From: Woeseia sp. | GTDB lineage: Bacteria > Pseudomonadota > Gammaproteobacteria > Steroidobacterales > UBA11654 | DNA: 64,000 bases | Direction: 5' to 3' | NCBI GenBank assembly: GCA_019653755.1 | Contig: BPCL01000001.1 | Span: 248,001 to 312,000, forward strand | In this document: positions 10,510 to 21,824 of the stretch, piece after piece | Layout: every line of letters begins with the position of its first letter | Numbering within the stretch: the first letter of the stretch is position 1 | Translations under genes and position numbers: made by a program | The notes under the pieces: model-generated | Told to the model about the DNA's origin: nothing | The model's input: the letters and a program-made list of their open reading frames with translations, nothing else | Database searches by the model: none

Positions 10510-11154
10510 ATGTCTCTAGAGATTATTTTTCAAATCATAGCGATCTTAATCCCTTTGGTTTTTGCTATAACTGTGCATGAAGTTGCTCATGGTTTTATTG
10601 CAAGAGGTTTTGGTGATAACACTGCAGATCGACAAGGGCGTCTGACTTTAAATCCTATCGCTCATATTGACCCGATAGGGACAATTATAATCCCATCTCT
10701 TTTAGTTTGGATGGGCGGTTTAGTTTTTGGCTGGGCAAAACCAGTTCCCATAAATCCAAACAATTTTTATCGACCTAAAAGGGCAATGTTTTTTGTGGCA
10801 ATTGCAGGTCCAATGGCTAATCTATTGATGGCATTCTTTTGGTCTCTATTGTTATTTATATCTCAAGCAAGTATTAATGATCCAAATGTTAGTCTTGCCG
10901 AGCAATTGATTATACTGATGTGTCAATACGGTATTTTTATTAACTTAGTCTTAATGATATTCAATTTATTACCGATCCCTCCACTTGATGGTGGGCGAGT
11001 CCTAAGATCATTAGTTAAAGAAAAACATGGAAGACTTTTAGACAGCATTGAACCTTTCGGGATTTTCTTAGTGTTAGGACTAATCTTTATGGGGTTACTT
11101 GAACCTATATTTCGAATTGTGCAATATTTTGCCTCGTTATTAATGGGTGTGTAA
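10510..11154 (+). CDS. site-2 protease family membrane metalloprotease (M50, YwhC-like)
   Basis: A 214-residue polytopic protein. HEVAHGF near residue 24 is the zinc-binding HExxH motif in the first helix, and LLPIPPLDGGRVL near residue 160 gives the aspartate of the NPDG-like motif. There is no PDZ domain, so it is the short minimal type found in many bacteria, distinct from RseP. Family knowledge: intramembrane proteolysis; targets of this branch are mostly unknown. The stop overlaps the start of the amidase gene (TAATG), which implies coupling. Confidence 0.88.
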   Translation: MSLEIIFQIIAILIPLVFAITVHEVAHGFIARGFGDNTADRQGRLTLNPIAHIDPIGTIIIPSLLVWMGGLVFGWAKPVPINPNNFYRPKRAMFFVAIAGPMANLLMAFFWSLLLFISQASINDPNVSLAEQLIILMCQYGIFINLVLMIFNLLPIPPLDGGRVLRSLVKEKHGRLLDSIEPFGIFLVLGLIFMGLLEPIFRIVQYFASLLMGV

Positions 11155-12095
11155 TGAGATCAATGATAATTACATTTCTTTTATTTCTGGTTTTAATTAT
11201 ATTTCCTATTTCCCAAGCAAATGATCATCTGGACTTTAGTTCAATCGATAAAGATCTACAACTTAAGAAAATTACAAAATATCAGTCTGATTCAGTTAGT
11301 ACTAGAGTAAGATTTATTGTGATTCACTTTACCAGCCTCAACTGGGAAGACTCCCTGAGAGTCTTAACTGAAGAACAATTTGCAGTAAGTTCTCATTATT
11401 TGATCCCAGAATCAGAAGATCAAAGTTATCCAAGTTCAAAGTTGAGTATTTATCAATTGGTTGATGAGAAGGATCGAGCTTGGCACGCAGGTAAAAGTCA
11501 GTGGGAAGAAAGAACGAATATTAATGATCAATCAATAGGTATTGAATTGGTGAATCAAGCTGAGTGTAATTTTAATACAGACAAGGATATGAGATTGCTG
11601 TACAGAGAAAATTATTCTTGCACATTTCCTAACTTCGATTCAAAACAAATAGATCTCTTAATACCTTGTTAAAAGAAATTCTCGACAAGCATGAAGAAAT
11701 AAAACCAACTTATATTGTAGGTCACTCAGATATAGCGCCGGATAGAAAATTTGATCCTGGCCCTAAATTTCCTTGGAAGTTTCTTTATGAGAATGGAATT
11801 GGTGCATGGTATGAGGATTCAACAAGAGATAAATATTTAAATGAATTTGAGAGTGGTAAGTTACCATCACTTTCAGAGATTCAATGTGCTTTAAATCATT
11901 ATGGTTACAAGATAGAGACAACATCATCTGAAAAGGATAGTTTTTATGTTATCAGGGCATTTCAGTATCATTTTCGACCAGCCAAAGCTAATGGTGAGTA
12001 GATATAGAAACAATAGCAATCTTGTGGGCATCCTGGATAAATATTTTCCAAAAGCTCTAGATGGTAATTTAAAAGTAATATCCCCAAGTGATTAG
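11154..12095 (+). CDS. amiD: N-acetylmuramoyl-L-alanine amidase, AmiD-like; three frame breaks
   Basis: Secreted peptidoglycan amidase. The N-terminus is a signal peptide (hydrophobic stretch ending FPISQA). The amidase_2 fold shows VIHFTS (zinc His), SSHYLIP, WHAGKSQW, GIELVNQ and GHSDIAPDRKFDPGP, the zinc His/Asp motif. The C-terminal part (NHYGYK, VIRAFQYHFRP, DIETIAIL, ILDKYF) matches the peptidoglycan-binding tail of E. coli AmiD. Single bases appear missing at about 11660, 11998 and 12030; with these restored the gene is about 314 residues, close to AmiD. No lipobox cysteine is obvious, unlike the E. coli lipoprotein. Confidence 0.85.
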
Positions 12096-12134
12096 TTATA
12101 TAAACTTAAAAAATATTATTAAGGGAGCGATTAA

Positions 12135-13398
12135 ATGAGAAAAGCACTACTTTTTATTGGGTTAATAACCTTAGGTATTTCAAATGTTGGTGTTGCTAAT
12201 ACTTTCATAATTAATCCTAAACAGATTCTAAATGTTGAAACGGGCGAATTAATTAAAGCCCAAGTGTTAGTCGGGGATGGAAAAATAATAGAAATCTCAG
12301 GTCTATTAAGAGCTCTAATGAGATAGAGATAATAAATCTTCCAAAGCTAACATTACTTCCGGGATTGATGGATGCCCATGTTCATTTAATAGGTAATACA
12401 GATCTTAAAGGCTAGAGGGCTTTTCTGAGTCTTCTTATCTAGCAACTTTGTACGGGGCAAAAAATGCGAAAAACACCCTTTTAGCTGGTTTTACCACTGT
12501 TAGAAATGTAGGAGCAGGAAATTATTCAGATGTCGCTCTGAAACAGGCAATAAACCAAAAAGCAATAATCGGACCTACACTTTTAGTTTCAGGACCTGCA
12601 CTGGGAATTACTGGCGGTCATTGTGACAGCAATACCCTCCCCCATGACTTTGAATACAGTTCTGATGGAGTAGCTGATGGCCTTGGGATAAAAGGAAGAA
12701 GGTAAGAGAAAACAAGAAATACGGTGCTGATCTCATTAAGTTTTGTGCAACAGGTGGGGTAATGTCTAAAAATACAAATCTTAGGACAAACAATACACTC
12801 AAGAAGAAATGGAGGCAATTGTTGATGAGGCTCATTCTCGAGGAATGAAAGTTGCAGCCCATGCACACGGTTAGAGGGGATTAGAGCAGCCATAATAGCT
12901 GGTGCCGATTCAGTCGAGCATTCAGCCTAATTGACGAACAAACAATAGAACTGGGTAAAACAAAGGTGTTTATCTTGCTATGGATATTTATGTATCAGAT
13001 TTCATCTTAGGTGAAGGAGTAGACCAGGGAATTCCTGAGTATTCGCTTAACAAGGGGAAAACAAGTGGGAAGGCTTCAAAGAGAAAAATTTAAAAAAGCG
13101 TGGATGCTAATGCAAATTTTGTATTTGGTACTGATGCAGGTATTTTTCCTCAGGAAAGAACGCAAGGCAATTTAAGTATATGGTTGAATGGGGAATGACC
13201 TCACTCCCGGCAATACAGGGTTCAACAATTAGTACTGCCAAGCTATTTGATATGGATGATACAGGTCAAATAAAAGAATCATATCAAGCTGATATTATTG
13301 GCGTCGAGGGGAATCCATTAGAAGATATTACCATCCTTGAAAACGTCAAATTCGTAATGTCTGATGGTGTTGTGATTAATAAAAAAAGCCCGCTCTAA
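12135..13398 (+). CDS. secreted metal-dependent amidohydrolase (imidazolonepropionase-like), broken by about nine indels
   Basis: Signal peptide ([21 protein letters not shown]) followed by the N-terminal strand domain of the amidohydrolase superfamily. All metal-site motifs are recoverable across frames: [11 protein letters not shown] (HxH), the carboxylated Lys of [27 protein letters not shown] and FGTDAG. The family includes periplasmic Xaa-Pro dipeptidases and related peptidases; the substrate is unknown. Breaks fall near 12300, 12412, 12705, 12790, 12872, 12929, 12960, 13090 and 13160, a much higher density than elsewhere, so a decaying gene cannot be excluded. A good Shine-Dalgarno (AGGGAG) precedes the ATG. 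The stop codon lies inside the terminator loop. Confidence 0.75.
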
Positions 13399-13410
13399 AG
13401 CGGGCTTTTT
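13381..13410. terminator. bidirectional rho-independent terminator between amidohydrolase and TonB receptor genes
   Basis: An 8-bp perfect stem (AGCCCGCT / AGCGGGCT, 13387-13394 with 13399-13406) with loop CTAA is flanked by an A-run upstream and a T-run downstream, so it works on both strands. The TAA stop of the amidohydrolase gene (13396-13398) is in the loop. The receptor gene on the other strand ends about 20-30 nt away. Confidence 0.9.
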
Positions 13411-13429
13411 ATCTATTGCTAGTTACTCT

Positions 13430-15757
13430 TTAAAAATCTCTAGAGTATGAAATACCGATTGTTCTAGGGGTATCCATTGTAAGTAGTTTCTAGCTCTGTA
13501 ACCTGGAGATTCAGCTGAGAATCTAAAGGCCTCAGTTCTCTGGTCAGTTAAATTACTGATAGATAATTGAAGCCCAGATTGTTCATCAAGCTCGACTCCA
13601 AGATTAAGATTAAGCTGAGTGTAACTTGGCGACATATCTTCATCCTCATCTTAAATGTGCGTAACTTTCTCCATAATAAGTCATATCGATCTTGCAAATG
13701 AAGGAAGAGATGCAATATCAAAAGCGTATGAAAGTCCTACAGCCATTTGCTCCTCTGCAATATTAGGCAATCGGTCACCTGCAACAGCTCCTAATGAAGC
13801 AATATCATTTGCAATTTCAGCACTGATAAAGCTTCCAGCAACATCTAAAGCAAGTCTATCGCTTAAGTTTACAGAGAAATCAAGCTCGAGACCGGAGGTT
13901 TCTGCTTCACCACCGTTTAGGGGAATGACCATCCACAAGCTGGTCTTACAGTCACTTGAATTCCTGTCCAGTCTATTTTGAAATAAGTGGGATTTAAACT
14001 ATACCCATCGCCTCTAGCTTTTAAAACCAATTTCAGTATTTTCAGCTTCATCAGAAGTGTATCGTCTTTTGAAACCTGCAGCTTCAGGATCATTTGCACA
14101 AAAGAATGGAAGTGCAGCGTTGTTACCACCTGCTCGGTAGCCAACTGATGAAACTGCAAATACAGTTAAGTCATCATTAACTTCATAGGTAACGGTGTAC
14201 TTGAATCGGTTATCTGATTCAGATCCATTTTCTTCAGAACATGTTACACCGACTGCTTCATCACCACCGCAACCAGTGTTTTCAGGATCTTCATAGAAAA
14301 CTCCATACTCTGAGGTTTTAAATCCATCAGATAATTCAAAGTCCCTCATACCTAATGTAAATGTCCAATCACCCACTGTGTAGTCAACTGACCCATAGAT
14401 AGCTTCTTCTTCAGCATAATTATAATAGTTATAACTGCCATAGACTAAGAAACCAGTGTTACCTCTAAATTCTGTATCACCAAAAGGTGAAACATAAAAT
14501 GAGGGATCATAAGTGCCATTATGTGAGCTGAACCCCATATAACCCAGATAATCAAGCCCATCGGCATTTGTTACTTCCCACTCCATAACACTATTTGGTG
14601 CAGATTCATAATCAGTTCTAAAGTAACCTGCTGTCCATTGAATAGGTCCATCACCTTTGGAAGTGAATCTTAACTCCTGAGTTTCTCTTTTAGCATCACC
14701 ATAGTAATAAAGAGGATCTGGATAAAGATCATCGGTATCAATTCTTGACCAGTCAGTAACAGAATATTCATCAAAATCATAGTTGGCTAAAATTAGTGTT
14801 GCTGAGAATGCTTCAAAATCATAATTAGCGGTTAATGAAACTACACTTGATTCAACATCAAAAGTTTCATCAGTATATGAGTAAAAAGCCACGTCTTCAT
14901 CCCATCCTGCTAAATCTCCTCCAGCAGTGGCGAAAACTCTTGTACAGGTGGCACCGTAATACCATGCTGTATCATAGACGCAATTTGGATCAACAATGTC
15001 AGCTGTACCAGGCTTATCTGCGTTACCTTTTTCTTTTTGACCAAAATCAAAGCGTTCTCTTTTCATGATCATAAGGTTAAGATCCAGTGGGCCATCAGCG
15101 TATCTGAACATCAGTCTGTATTCGTCATCATCCTGATTACCAATGTCTTTTCTACCCGTAGCAATATTTTGATAAATTCCAGGGTTTTTTCCAGATGTAT
15201 AGACAGCTCTCATTGCCATAGTGTCTGACAAAGGAACATTAACCATAGCGTTGTAGGCGTAGCCAGAGTCCTCTGCAAGTTTTTTATCAGAGTATTCTAG
15301 AGTGACGTTACCTTCGAATTCATCAAATGATGGCATCGCAGTAATGTATCTAATTGTTCCGCCGACAGCGTTTGAACCAAAATAGAGTTCCTTGAGGCCC
15401 TCTAAGGACTTCAATTCGATTAATATCGTAGAGATTAGTCATACCCATTGATATTTCACCCATAAAGGTGTTCGATGTTCCAGAATTAACTTGGGCTGTA
15501 CCAGTGTTAAGTCCTCTCATCGTGTAATAGGTATCTCCACCTGGGGTTGAGACGCCAGCAAGAGTTCTAAGATAATCTTCAGGGTTATAAATCCCTCTCT
15601 CGGTAATAGCGTCAGAAGTTATAACAGAGATATTCATTGGAATATCCTGCACGGTTTGTTCACGTTTATTAGCCGTTACAATTATTTCTTCAATCCCCTG
15701 TGAAAAAGATGATGTAGAAATAAAAATCATGGCTAAAATCAATGTGATTTTTCTCAT
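13430..15757 (-). CDS. TonB-dependent outer-membrane receptor, several frame breaks
   Basis: Outer-membrane active transporter of about 775 residues. It has a signal peptide (MRKITLILAMIFISTSSFS), a TonB-box-like EEIIVTA, a plug domain (VLRGPQGTLFGSNAVGGTIR) and a long barrel rich in Tyr, Asp and Asn. Indels at about 15383, 14025, 13920, 13688, 13645 and 13468 split it. The naive last frame runs to 13423, but shifting at about 13468 recovers PRTIGISYSRDF, the canonical C-terminal barrel strand with terminal Phe, stopping at 13430. A strong Shine-Dalgarno (AGAGGT) precedes the ATG. The plug resembles the iron-complex/outer-membrane receptor type; the ligand is unknown. Confidence 0.85.
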
Positions 15758-15783
15758 GTGTTACCTCTTTATTTTAATTTGAA

Positions 15784-15803
15784 AATAACGATCCATCGTT
15801 ATT
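15784..15803. promoter_or_regulatory. perfect 9-bp inverted repeat, candidate operator of the TonB receptor gene
   Basis: AATAACGAT-CC-ATCGTTATT is a perfect palindrome with a 2-nt centre, ending 27 nt upstream of the receptor ATG. On the minus strand a TAGAAT -10-like element (with TTGATT further upstream, spacing short at 15) lies just before it, so the palindrome would cover the transcription start. No T-run follows, so it is not a terminator. The binding factor is unknown. Confidence 0.45.
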
Positions 15804-15903
15804 CTTAATGATTCTAACATTATTTATGTTGAATCAAAAATTTTTAAAAATTAGATAAGCAATGAAAAATCAACTAATATTCATAGCTCAAAGGTTAATC
15901 AAT

Positions 15904-16602
15904 ATGACATTAAAAGTAATCGGTGCTGGGTTTGGAAGGACAGGAACACTTTCTCTTAAGGCTGCATTAGAGCAACTTGGATATGGCCCTTGCCATCACA
16001 TGAAAGAGGTTATGCTGCATAATGACCAGGCTGAATGGTTCTCAAAAGCATCAAAGGGTATTGAAGTCAACTGGCATGAAGTTTTTAAGAATTACTCATC
16101 AGCTGTAGACTGGCCAGCTGCTGCATATTATCAGGAACTAGCTGATATATTTCCTGAAGCAAAAATTGTTCTTGCGATAAGAGATCCTGACGCTTGGTAT
16201 AAGAGTGTTAACAATACTATTTTTAGAGTTATACCAAATTTCCCTAAATGGATCAGGTTCATTTTCCCCAGGTCTGACAAAGTCTTTAATATGATTGAGA
16301 AAACAATATGGCAAGGTGAATTCTCAGGTCAATTTGAAGACAAAAAACTAGCAATTCAGATTTACAAAGATCGTGTAGAAGCTATTAAAAAAACCTTTCC
16401 TGCTGAAAGACTACTAATTCATAGCTCAAAAGATGGATGGGAACCACTGTGTGAATTCCTTGATGTTGGAATCCCAGAGACCCCTTATCCTTGGTTAAAT
16501 GACTCGTCAAAAATTAAAAGAGCAATAATAGTGATGAGAATCTTACAATGGCTACCACTTACAATACTAGTATTGTTTATCATCGCTTTAATGGTTAATT
16601 AA
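15904..16602 (+). CDS. sulfotransferase family protein (Sulfotransfer_4 type) with C-terminal membrane anchor
   Basis: About 232 residues. The PAPS 5'-phosphosulfate-binding loop is GAGFGRTGTLSLKAALEQLG at the N-terminus, and AIRDPDAWYKSV is the 3'-phosphate-binding region. The end is a hydrophobic helix (LPLTILVLFIIALM), suggesting membrane attachment with the catalytic part in the cytosol. I start at ATG 15904 (MTLKVIGAG), preceded by AAAGG at good spacing; ATG 15862 would add 14 residues and has no Shine-Dalgarno. Followed without a gap by a tiny membrane peptide and then a lipid-type methyltransferase, so a lipid acceptor is plausible (inference). Confidence 0.8.
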   Translation: MTLKVIGAGFGRTGTLSLKAALEQLGYGPCHHMKEVMLHNDQAEWFSKASKGIEVNWHEVFKNYSSAVDWPAAAYYQELADIFPEAKIVLAIRDPDAWYKSVNNTIFRVIPNFPKWIRFIFPRSDKVFNMIEKTIWQGEFSGQFEDKKLAIQIYKDRVEAIKKTFPAERLLIHSSKDGWEPLCEFLDVGIPETPYPWLNDSSKIKRAIIVMRILQWLPLTILVLFIIALMVN

Positions 16603-16683
16603 ATGAAGAAAGTCCTGATTCTTGGTTTAGCAATGATTCTAGCAATGATAGGCTTGCTGATTGTAGGTTTATTATCAACCTAA
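16603..16683 (+). CDS. putative 26-residue hydrophobic peptide
   Basis: The ATG directly follows the sulfotransferase stop (TAAATG, no gap) and encodes MKKVLILGLAMILAMIGLLI plus six further residues, a single membrane helix with a basic N-terminus. It fills most of the space before the methyltransferase. No family recognised; expression is not shown, and it may be a chance frame. Confidence 0.35.
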   Translation: MKKVLILGLAMILAMIGLLIVGLLST

Positions 16684-16739
16684 TTAATGAACTGAGTAAT
16701 TTAATGCCTTTAATGAGCCCAAACAAGTAAGAGTATATC

Positions 16740-17759
16740 GTGATTTCTATTGGTATTTATTTGACAGAACGAGGGTATGTACCAGAATTTGTTCTTCGTT
16801 GGTTCATCCGAAAATTCAGTCTGAGTAGATTGGTGGAAGCTGACTCTGAAAAAAGAAAAGAATTAGTTATTAAAGCTTTGAAAACTGGCCCTATTGCTGA
16901 GAATACACTTGACGCAAACGATCAACACTATGAAGTTCCTGCCAATTACTTTAAATCTGTTTTAGGACCAAGTCTCAAGTATTCATGCTGTTGGTTTGAT
17001 AATAATGAGTCAACACTAGAGGAAGCAGAAATCAAAATGATGGAACTCTATATTAAACGAGCAAAAATAGAAGACGGTCAGACTATATTGGATTTGGGAT
17101 GTGGCTGGGGAAGTCTCACCCTATTCTTAGCTGAGCGTTTTCCCAACTCTGTAATCTATTCAGTGAGTAATTCCAATGATCAAATCAAATTTATTCAAGA
17201 GAAATCAAAAAATTTGGGTTTTAGTCATGTTCATGCTTCAGTCCAGGATGTTAATTCCTTGGATTTACCAACAATGTTTGATCGAGTCATTTCAATCGAA
17301 ATGTTTGAACACATAAGAAATTACAAATTATTACTTAAGAAGATTAAGAATATACTCAAACCCGATGGTTCTCTTTTTGTGCATATATTCTGTCATAAAA
17401 CTGCAACCTACCTTTATGAAGAAAAAGGTGAGAAAGACTGGATGACGCGTAATTTTTTCCGTGGTGGAATCATGCCATCAGAAGATATTTTTAGTTATTT
17501 TGAAGAATTCATCATCAAAAAGACATGGATGATCAATGGAACTCAATACACAAGAACACTAAATGAATGGCTTAGAATCCACGATGAATCAAAAGTCAAT
17601 ATACTCAAAACCTTCAAAAAGCATTATGACCGCCCACTAATTCACTTTCATAGATGGAGGCTTTTCTATATCGCATGTTCTGAATTCTTTAGTATCAATA
17701 ATGGAAAAGAATGGTATGTATCGCACTACCTTCTTTCACCAAAAAATAATGTTGACTAA
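16740..17759 (+). CDS. cyclopropane-fatty-acyl-phospholipid synthase-like SAM methyltransferase
   Basis: A 339-residue class I methyltransferase of the CFA synthase superfamily. SAM motif I is ILDLGCGWGSLTLFLAERFP near residue 117; NDQHYEVPANYFKSVLG upstream and YSCCWFD are family signatures, and ISIEMFEHIRNY is the post-motif region with the usual Glu. Start is GTG at 16740 with TAAGAG six bases upstream; an in-frame stop at 16728-16730 rules out a longer start. The usual N-terminal lipid-binding extension of E. coli Cfa is absent. Likely modifies unsaturated acyl chains or a related lipid; exact product unknown. Confidence 0.8.
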   Translation: MISIGIYLTERGYVPEFVLRWFIRKFSLSRLVEADSEKRKELVIKALKTGPIAENTLDANDQHYEVPANYFKSVLGPSLKYSCCWFDNNESTLEEAEIKMMELYIKRAKIEDGQTILDLGCGWGSLTLFLAERFPNSVIYSVSNSNDQIKFIQEKSKNLGFSHVHASVQDVNSLDLPTMFDRVISIEMFEHIRNYKLLLKKIKNILKPDGSLFVHIFCHKTATYLYEEKGEKDWMTRNFFRGGIMPSEDIFSYFEEFIIKKTWMINGTQYTRTLNEWLRIHDESKVNILKTFKKHYDRPLIHFHRWRLFYIACSEFFSINNGKEWYVSHYLLSPKNNVD

Positions 17760-17784
17760 GCCAAAACCACTTCAGTAAAACTAA

Positions 17785-18027
17785 ATGAAAAAACTAGTAC
17801 CTTTTACTATTGCTATAATTATTAGACCTGTGTCTAATTTTATTTATCGTATTAGGAAGTGGCTAAACACTGAAATTACTAAGGGATTATTTTATAGAAT
17901 GCATGGTTACCCTATTACTCGTAAAGAAGGCCTGAAAAGAAATGGCGAAATTATAATGATCATTATCGTCGTTATTTTTTTCATTTGGTTTGTTTTGACA
18001 AGTGAGAAGCCATTGCCTCCTGGATAA
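17785..18027 (+). CDS. hypothetical small membrane protein
   Basis: An 80-residue frame with one clear membrane helix near the C-terminus (IIMIIIVVIFFIWFVLTS) and a weaker hydrophobic stretch near the N-terminus, separated by a basic segment (YRIRKWLNT, RKEGLKRNG). No recognised family. No convincing Shine-Dalgarno precedes the ATG. It lies 25 nt after the methyltransferase and ends just before an oppositely oriented tRNA. It may be real, as a third membrane gene of this cluster, or chance. Confidence 0.35.
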   Translation: MKKLVPFTIAIIIRPVSNFIYRIRKWLNTEITKGLFYRMHGYPITRKEGLKRNGEIIMIIIVVIFFIWFVLTSEKPLPPG

Positions 18028-18053
18028 TCAAACCTCTTTAGCTTATCTATTAG

Positions 18054-18130
18054 TGGTAGGCACGGGCGGACTCGAACCGCCGACCTCTTGCATGTCAAGC
18101 AAGCACTCTAACCAGCTGAGCTACGCGCCT
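18054..18130 (-). tRNA. tRNA-Val (GAC), CCA encoded
   Basis: Full cloverleaf on the minus strand: acceptor AGGCGCG pairs with CGTGCCT (one G-T pair), discriminator A then CCA; D-arm GCTCAGCTGGTTAGAGT; anticodon arm CTTGC-TTGACAT-GCAAG with anticodon GAC; T-arm GGCGG-TTCGAGT-CCGCC. Length 77 nt. Confidence 0.95.
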
Positions 18131-18140
18131 CCATAGAAAA

Positions 18141-18428
18141 TTATTTAGATTTAGCTTCTTTAGACAGATAGACAGATATGTCTCTAATATCTTCGTAGGT
18201 ATAACCGGCAGAATGCCACGATGCTGTTATTCGATCTAAAATCTCTTCAGCTGAAGCATCTTTAAACTTATCAATAGAATGACACCCCATGCAGCCTCGT
18301 CCAAAAGCAGATTCTACTAAAGTCTTACCGTATTCAGAATCACCTTCAATTACCTGGTGATTATTTGCGTTAACATTGCCAACGAATAGAAGCATCGTCA
18401 TCATTATTGAAAATAAATAAAATTTCAT
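18141..18428 (-). CDS. small monohaem cytochrome c
   Basis: A 95-residue periplasmic protein: signal peptide (hydrophobic run ending VGNVNA), then a single haem-attachment motif GCMGCHSI near residue 46. The distal Met ligand is not obvious: the mature part contains no Met other than that in CMGCH. The rest resembles short class I cytochrome domains (GKTLVES, ISVYLSKEA at the end). Partner enzyme is unknown. It sits between tRNA-Val and uvrB on the minus strand. Confidence 0.8.
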   Translation of the reverse strand: MKFYLFSIMMTMLLFVGNVNANNHQVIEGDSEYGKTLVESAFGRGCMGCHSIDKFKDASAEEILDRITASWHSAGYTYEDIRDISVYLSKEAKSK

Positions 18429-18497
18429 GACTGTTTAACCCTCGTTTATTTAACTCAAGATGATATATGACTCATAGTAAAAAATCTATTTTGAGAT

Positions 18498-20534
18498 TTA
18501 ATTAGTAACCCTATCTTTTGCGTCGATAAAATTAATACCAAAATTAAAATCTTTAATGAGTTTAATCTCATCTCTTATTTTAGCAGCGTCTTCAAATCTA
18601 AGATCTTTTGCAGCATCAAACATTTCTAATTCAAGTTTGTCTATTATCTTGCTTATAGAGTTTGGATCATCTGGGTTAAATTCTCCTTTAATGGATTTAG
18701 GTATTTTTAGAAATTGTTTTGATGGTTTGCTTCTAGCATTGTCCATAACATCTTGGACATTCTTTATAATAGTTTTAGGTTTAATATTATGATCAGTATT
18801 GTATTGGATTTGTTTATCTCTTCGTCGTTTTGTTTCTTCGATCGCTCTGCTCATTGAATTAGTAATATTGTCTGCATACATAATCGCTTTACCGTTAATA
18901 TTACGGGCCGCCCTACCCATTGTTTGAATAAGTGAACCTTCAGATCTTAGGAAGCCTTCTTTATCGGCATCCAATATTGCAACGAGTGAAACCTCTGGTA
19001 AATCCAGTCCTTCTCTAAGGAGGTTGATACCTACAAGAACATCAAATACCCCCAATCTTAAATCTCTAAGTATTTCTGAGCGTTCAACAGTATCTATATC
19101 GGAATGAAGATATCTAACTTTAATCTGTTTATCATCAAAGTAGTCAGCTAAATCCTCTGACATTTTCTTTGTCAGTGTGGTGACTAATATTCTTTCATTC
19201 TTAGGGGTCCTTTTCTTTATTTCTGATAGTAAATCATCAACTTGATTAAGCACTGGTCTTATTTCTACTTCAGGATCAATTAATCCGGTAGGCCTTACAA
19301 TTTGTTCGACTATTTGATCTGATTTTTCTATTTCAAATTCTCTAGGTGTTGCAGAAACGTATATTGTTTGAGGCGAGAGTTTTTCAAACTCTTCAAACAT
19401 TAATGGTCTATTATCAAGTGCTGAAGGCAATCTAAAGCCATATTCAACGAGCGTTGATTTTCTTGAGAAATCACCTTTATACATTCCTCTTAGCTGCGGG
19501 ATTGTTACATGGCTTTCATCTATAACTATCATTGCGTTTGAAGGCAAGTAATCAATCAGACATGGTGGGGGTTGCCCTGCTTCTCTACCAGATAAATATC
19601 TACTGTAATTCTCTATTCCTGAACAAAAGCCTAATTCTTTTATCATTTCAATATCATAGAGCGTCCTTTGTTCAAGCCTTTGTGCTTCAACAAGTTTATT
19701 GGACTTATTTAGTAATTTTAATTGCTTAGCTAGTTCGATCTTAATCTTATCTGTAGCTTGTAACATAATCTCTCTGGGAGTCACATAATGAGTTTTAGGA
19801 AAAATAGTTAATTGTCTTGTTGTTTTAAGAACTTCCCCAGTTAAAGGGTCAAAATATGAAAGACTTTCAATTTCATCATCAAAGATCTCAATTCTTATAG
19901 CTTGATTGTCTGAATCTGCAGGATAGACATCTATAACATCACCTAATACCCTAAACATACCTTGTTTAAATTCCATCGAATTTCTTTGATATTGCAGTTC
20001 GGCGAGTCTTCTCAGTATTGATCGCTGTTCTACTTTATCTTTTAGGCTTAAATGAAAGTACCATGTTGAGGTATAACTCAGGATCACCCAAACCATAAAT
20101 TGCAGATACTGAAGCTACAATTATGGTGTCATTTCTCTCGATTAGTGCTTTGGTAGCAGATAATCTCATCTGTTCAATATGAGCATTAACAGATGCATCT
20201 TTTTCAATATATATATCAGTAGTAGGCACATAGGCTTCTGGCTGATAGTAATCGTAATAGGAAACAAAATACTCAACTTTATTTTTTGGGAAATACTCTC
20301 TCATTTCACCATAGAGTTGAGCTGCAAGTGTTTTATTGGGTGCGAGAATAAGTGTTGGCCTTTGTTCAGTCTGGATTAGATTAGCGATAGTAAATGTTTT
20401 ACCAGAACCTGTAACTCCTAATAGAGTTTGTTTGTAAAGCCCTGAAGATAATCCTTTTGATAACTTTTTATTGCCTGTGGTTGATCTCCTTTAGGCTTGT
20501 ATTCAGCAGATAATTTAAAACATTCTTTTTTCAT
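18498..20534 (-). CDS. uvrB: excinuclease ABC subunit B, two frame breaks
   Basis: Damage-verification helicase of nucleotide excision repair, about 678 residues. Walker A is GVTGSGKT, the beta-hairpin region includes [12 protein letters not shown], helicase motifs [13 protein letters not shown] and QTMGRAARN follow, and the C-terminal UvrC-binding UVR motif is [18 protein letters not shown]. Breaks: a T-run at 20465-20469 (one base missing, between QAIK and LSKGL) and one extra base near 20055-20064. Start ATG at 20534 ([20 protein letters not shown]). It diverges from aspC, a gamma-proteobacterial arrangement. Confidence 0.95.
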
Positions 20535-20574
20535 AATTTGATATTATAGCCATCAATTAAAACCTATTGTTTAA

Positions 20575-21767
<1,193 letters not shown>

Positions 21768-21824
21768 TAACCTGCTCTCTTGACTATTCATTAAGGTTCA
21801 AGCAGACTCATTTTTATATTCTAC

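Noticed and set aside
17907-18098. Minus-strand 63-residue frame across the tRNA-Val gene
   Set aside because: Most of its N-terminus is tRNA sequence read as protein (SAVRVRPCLP), a common false frame.
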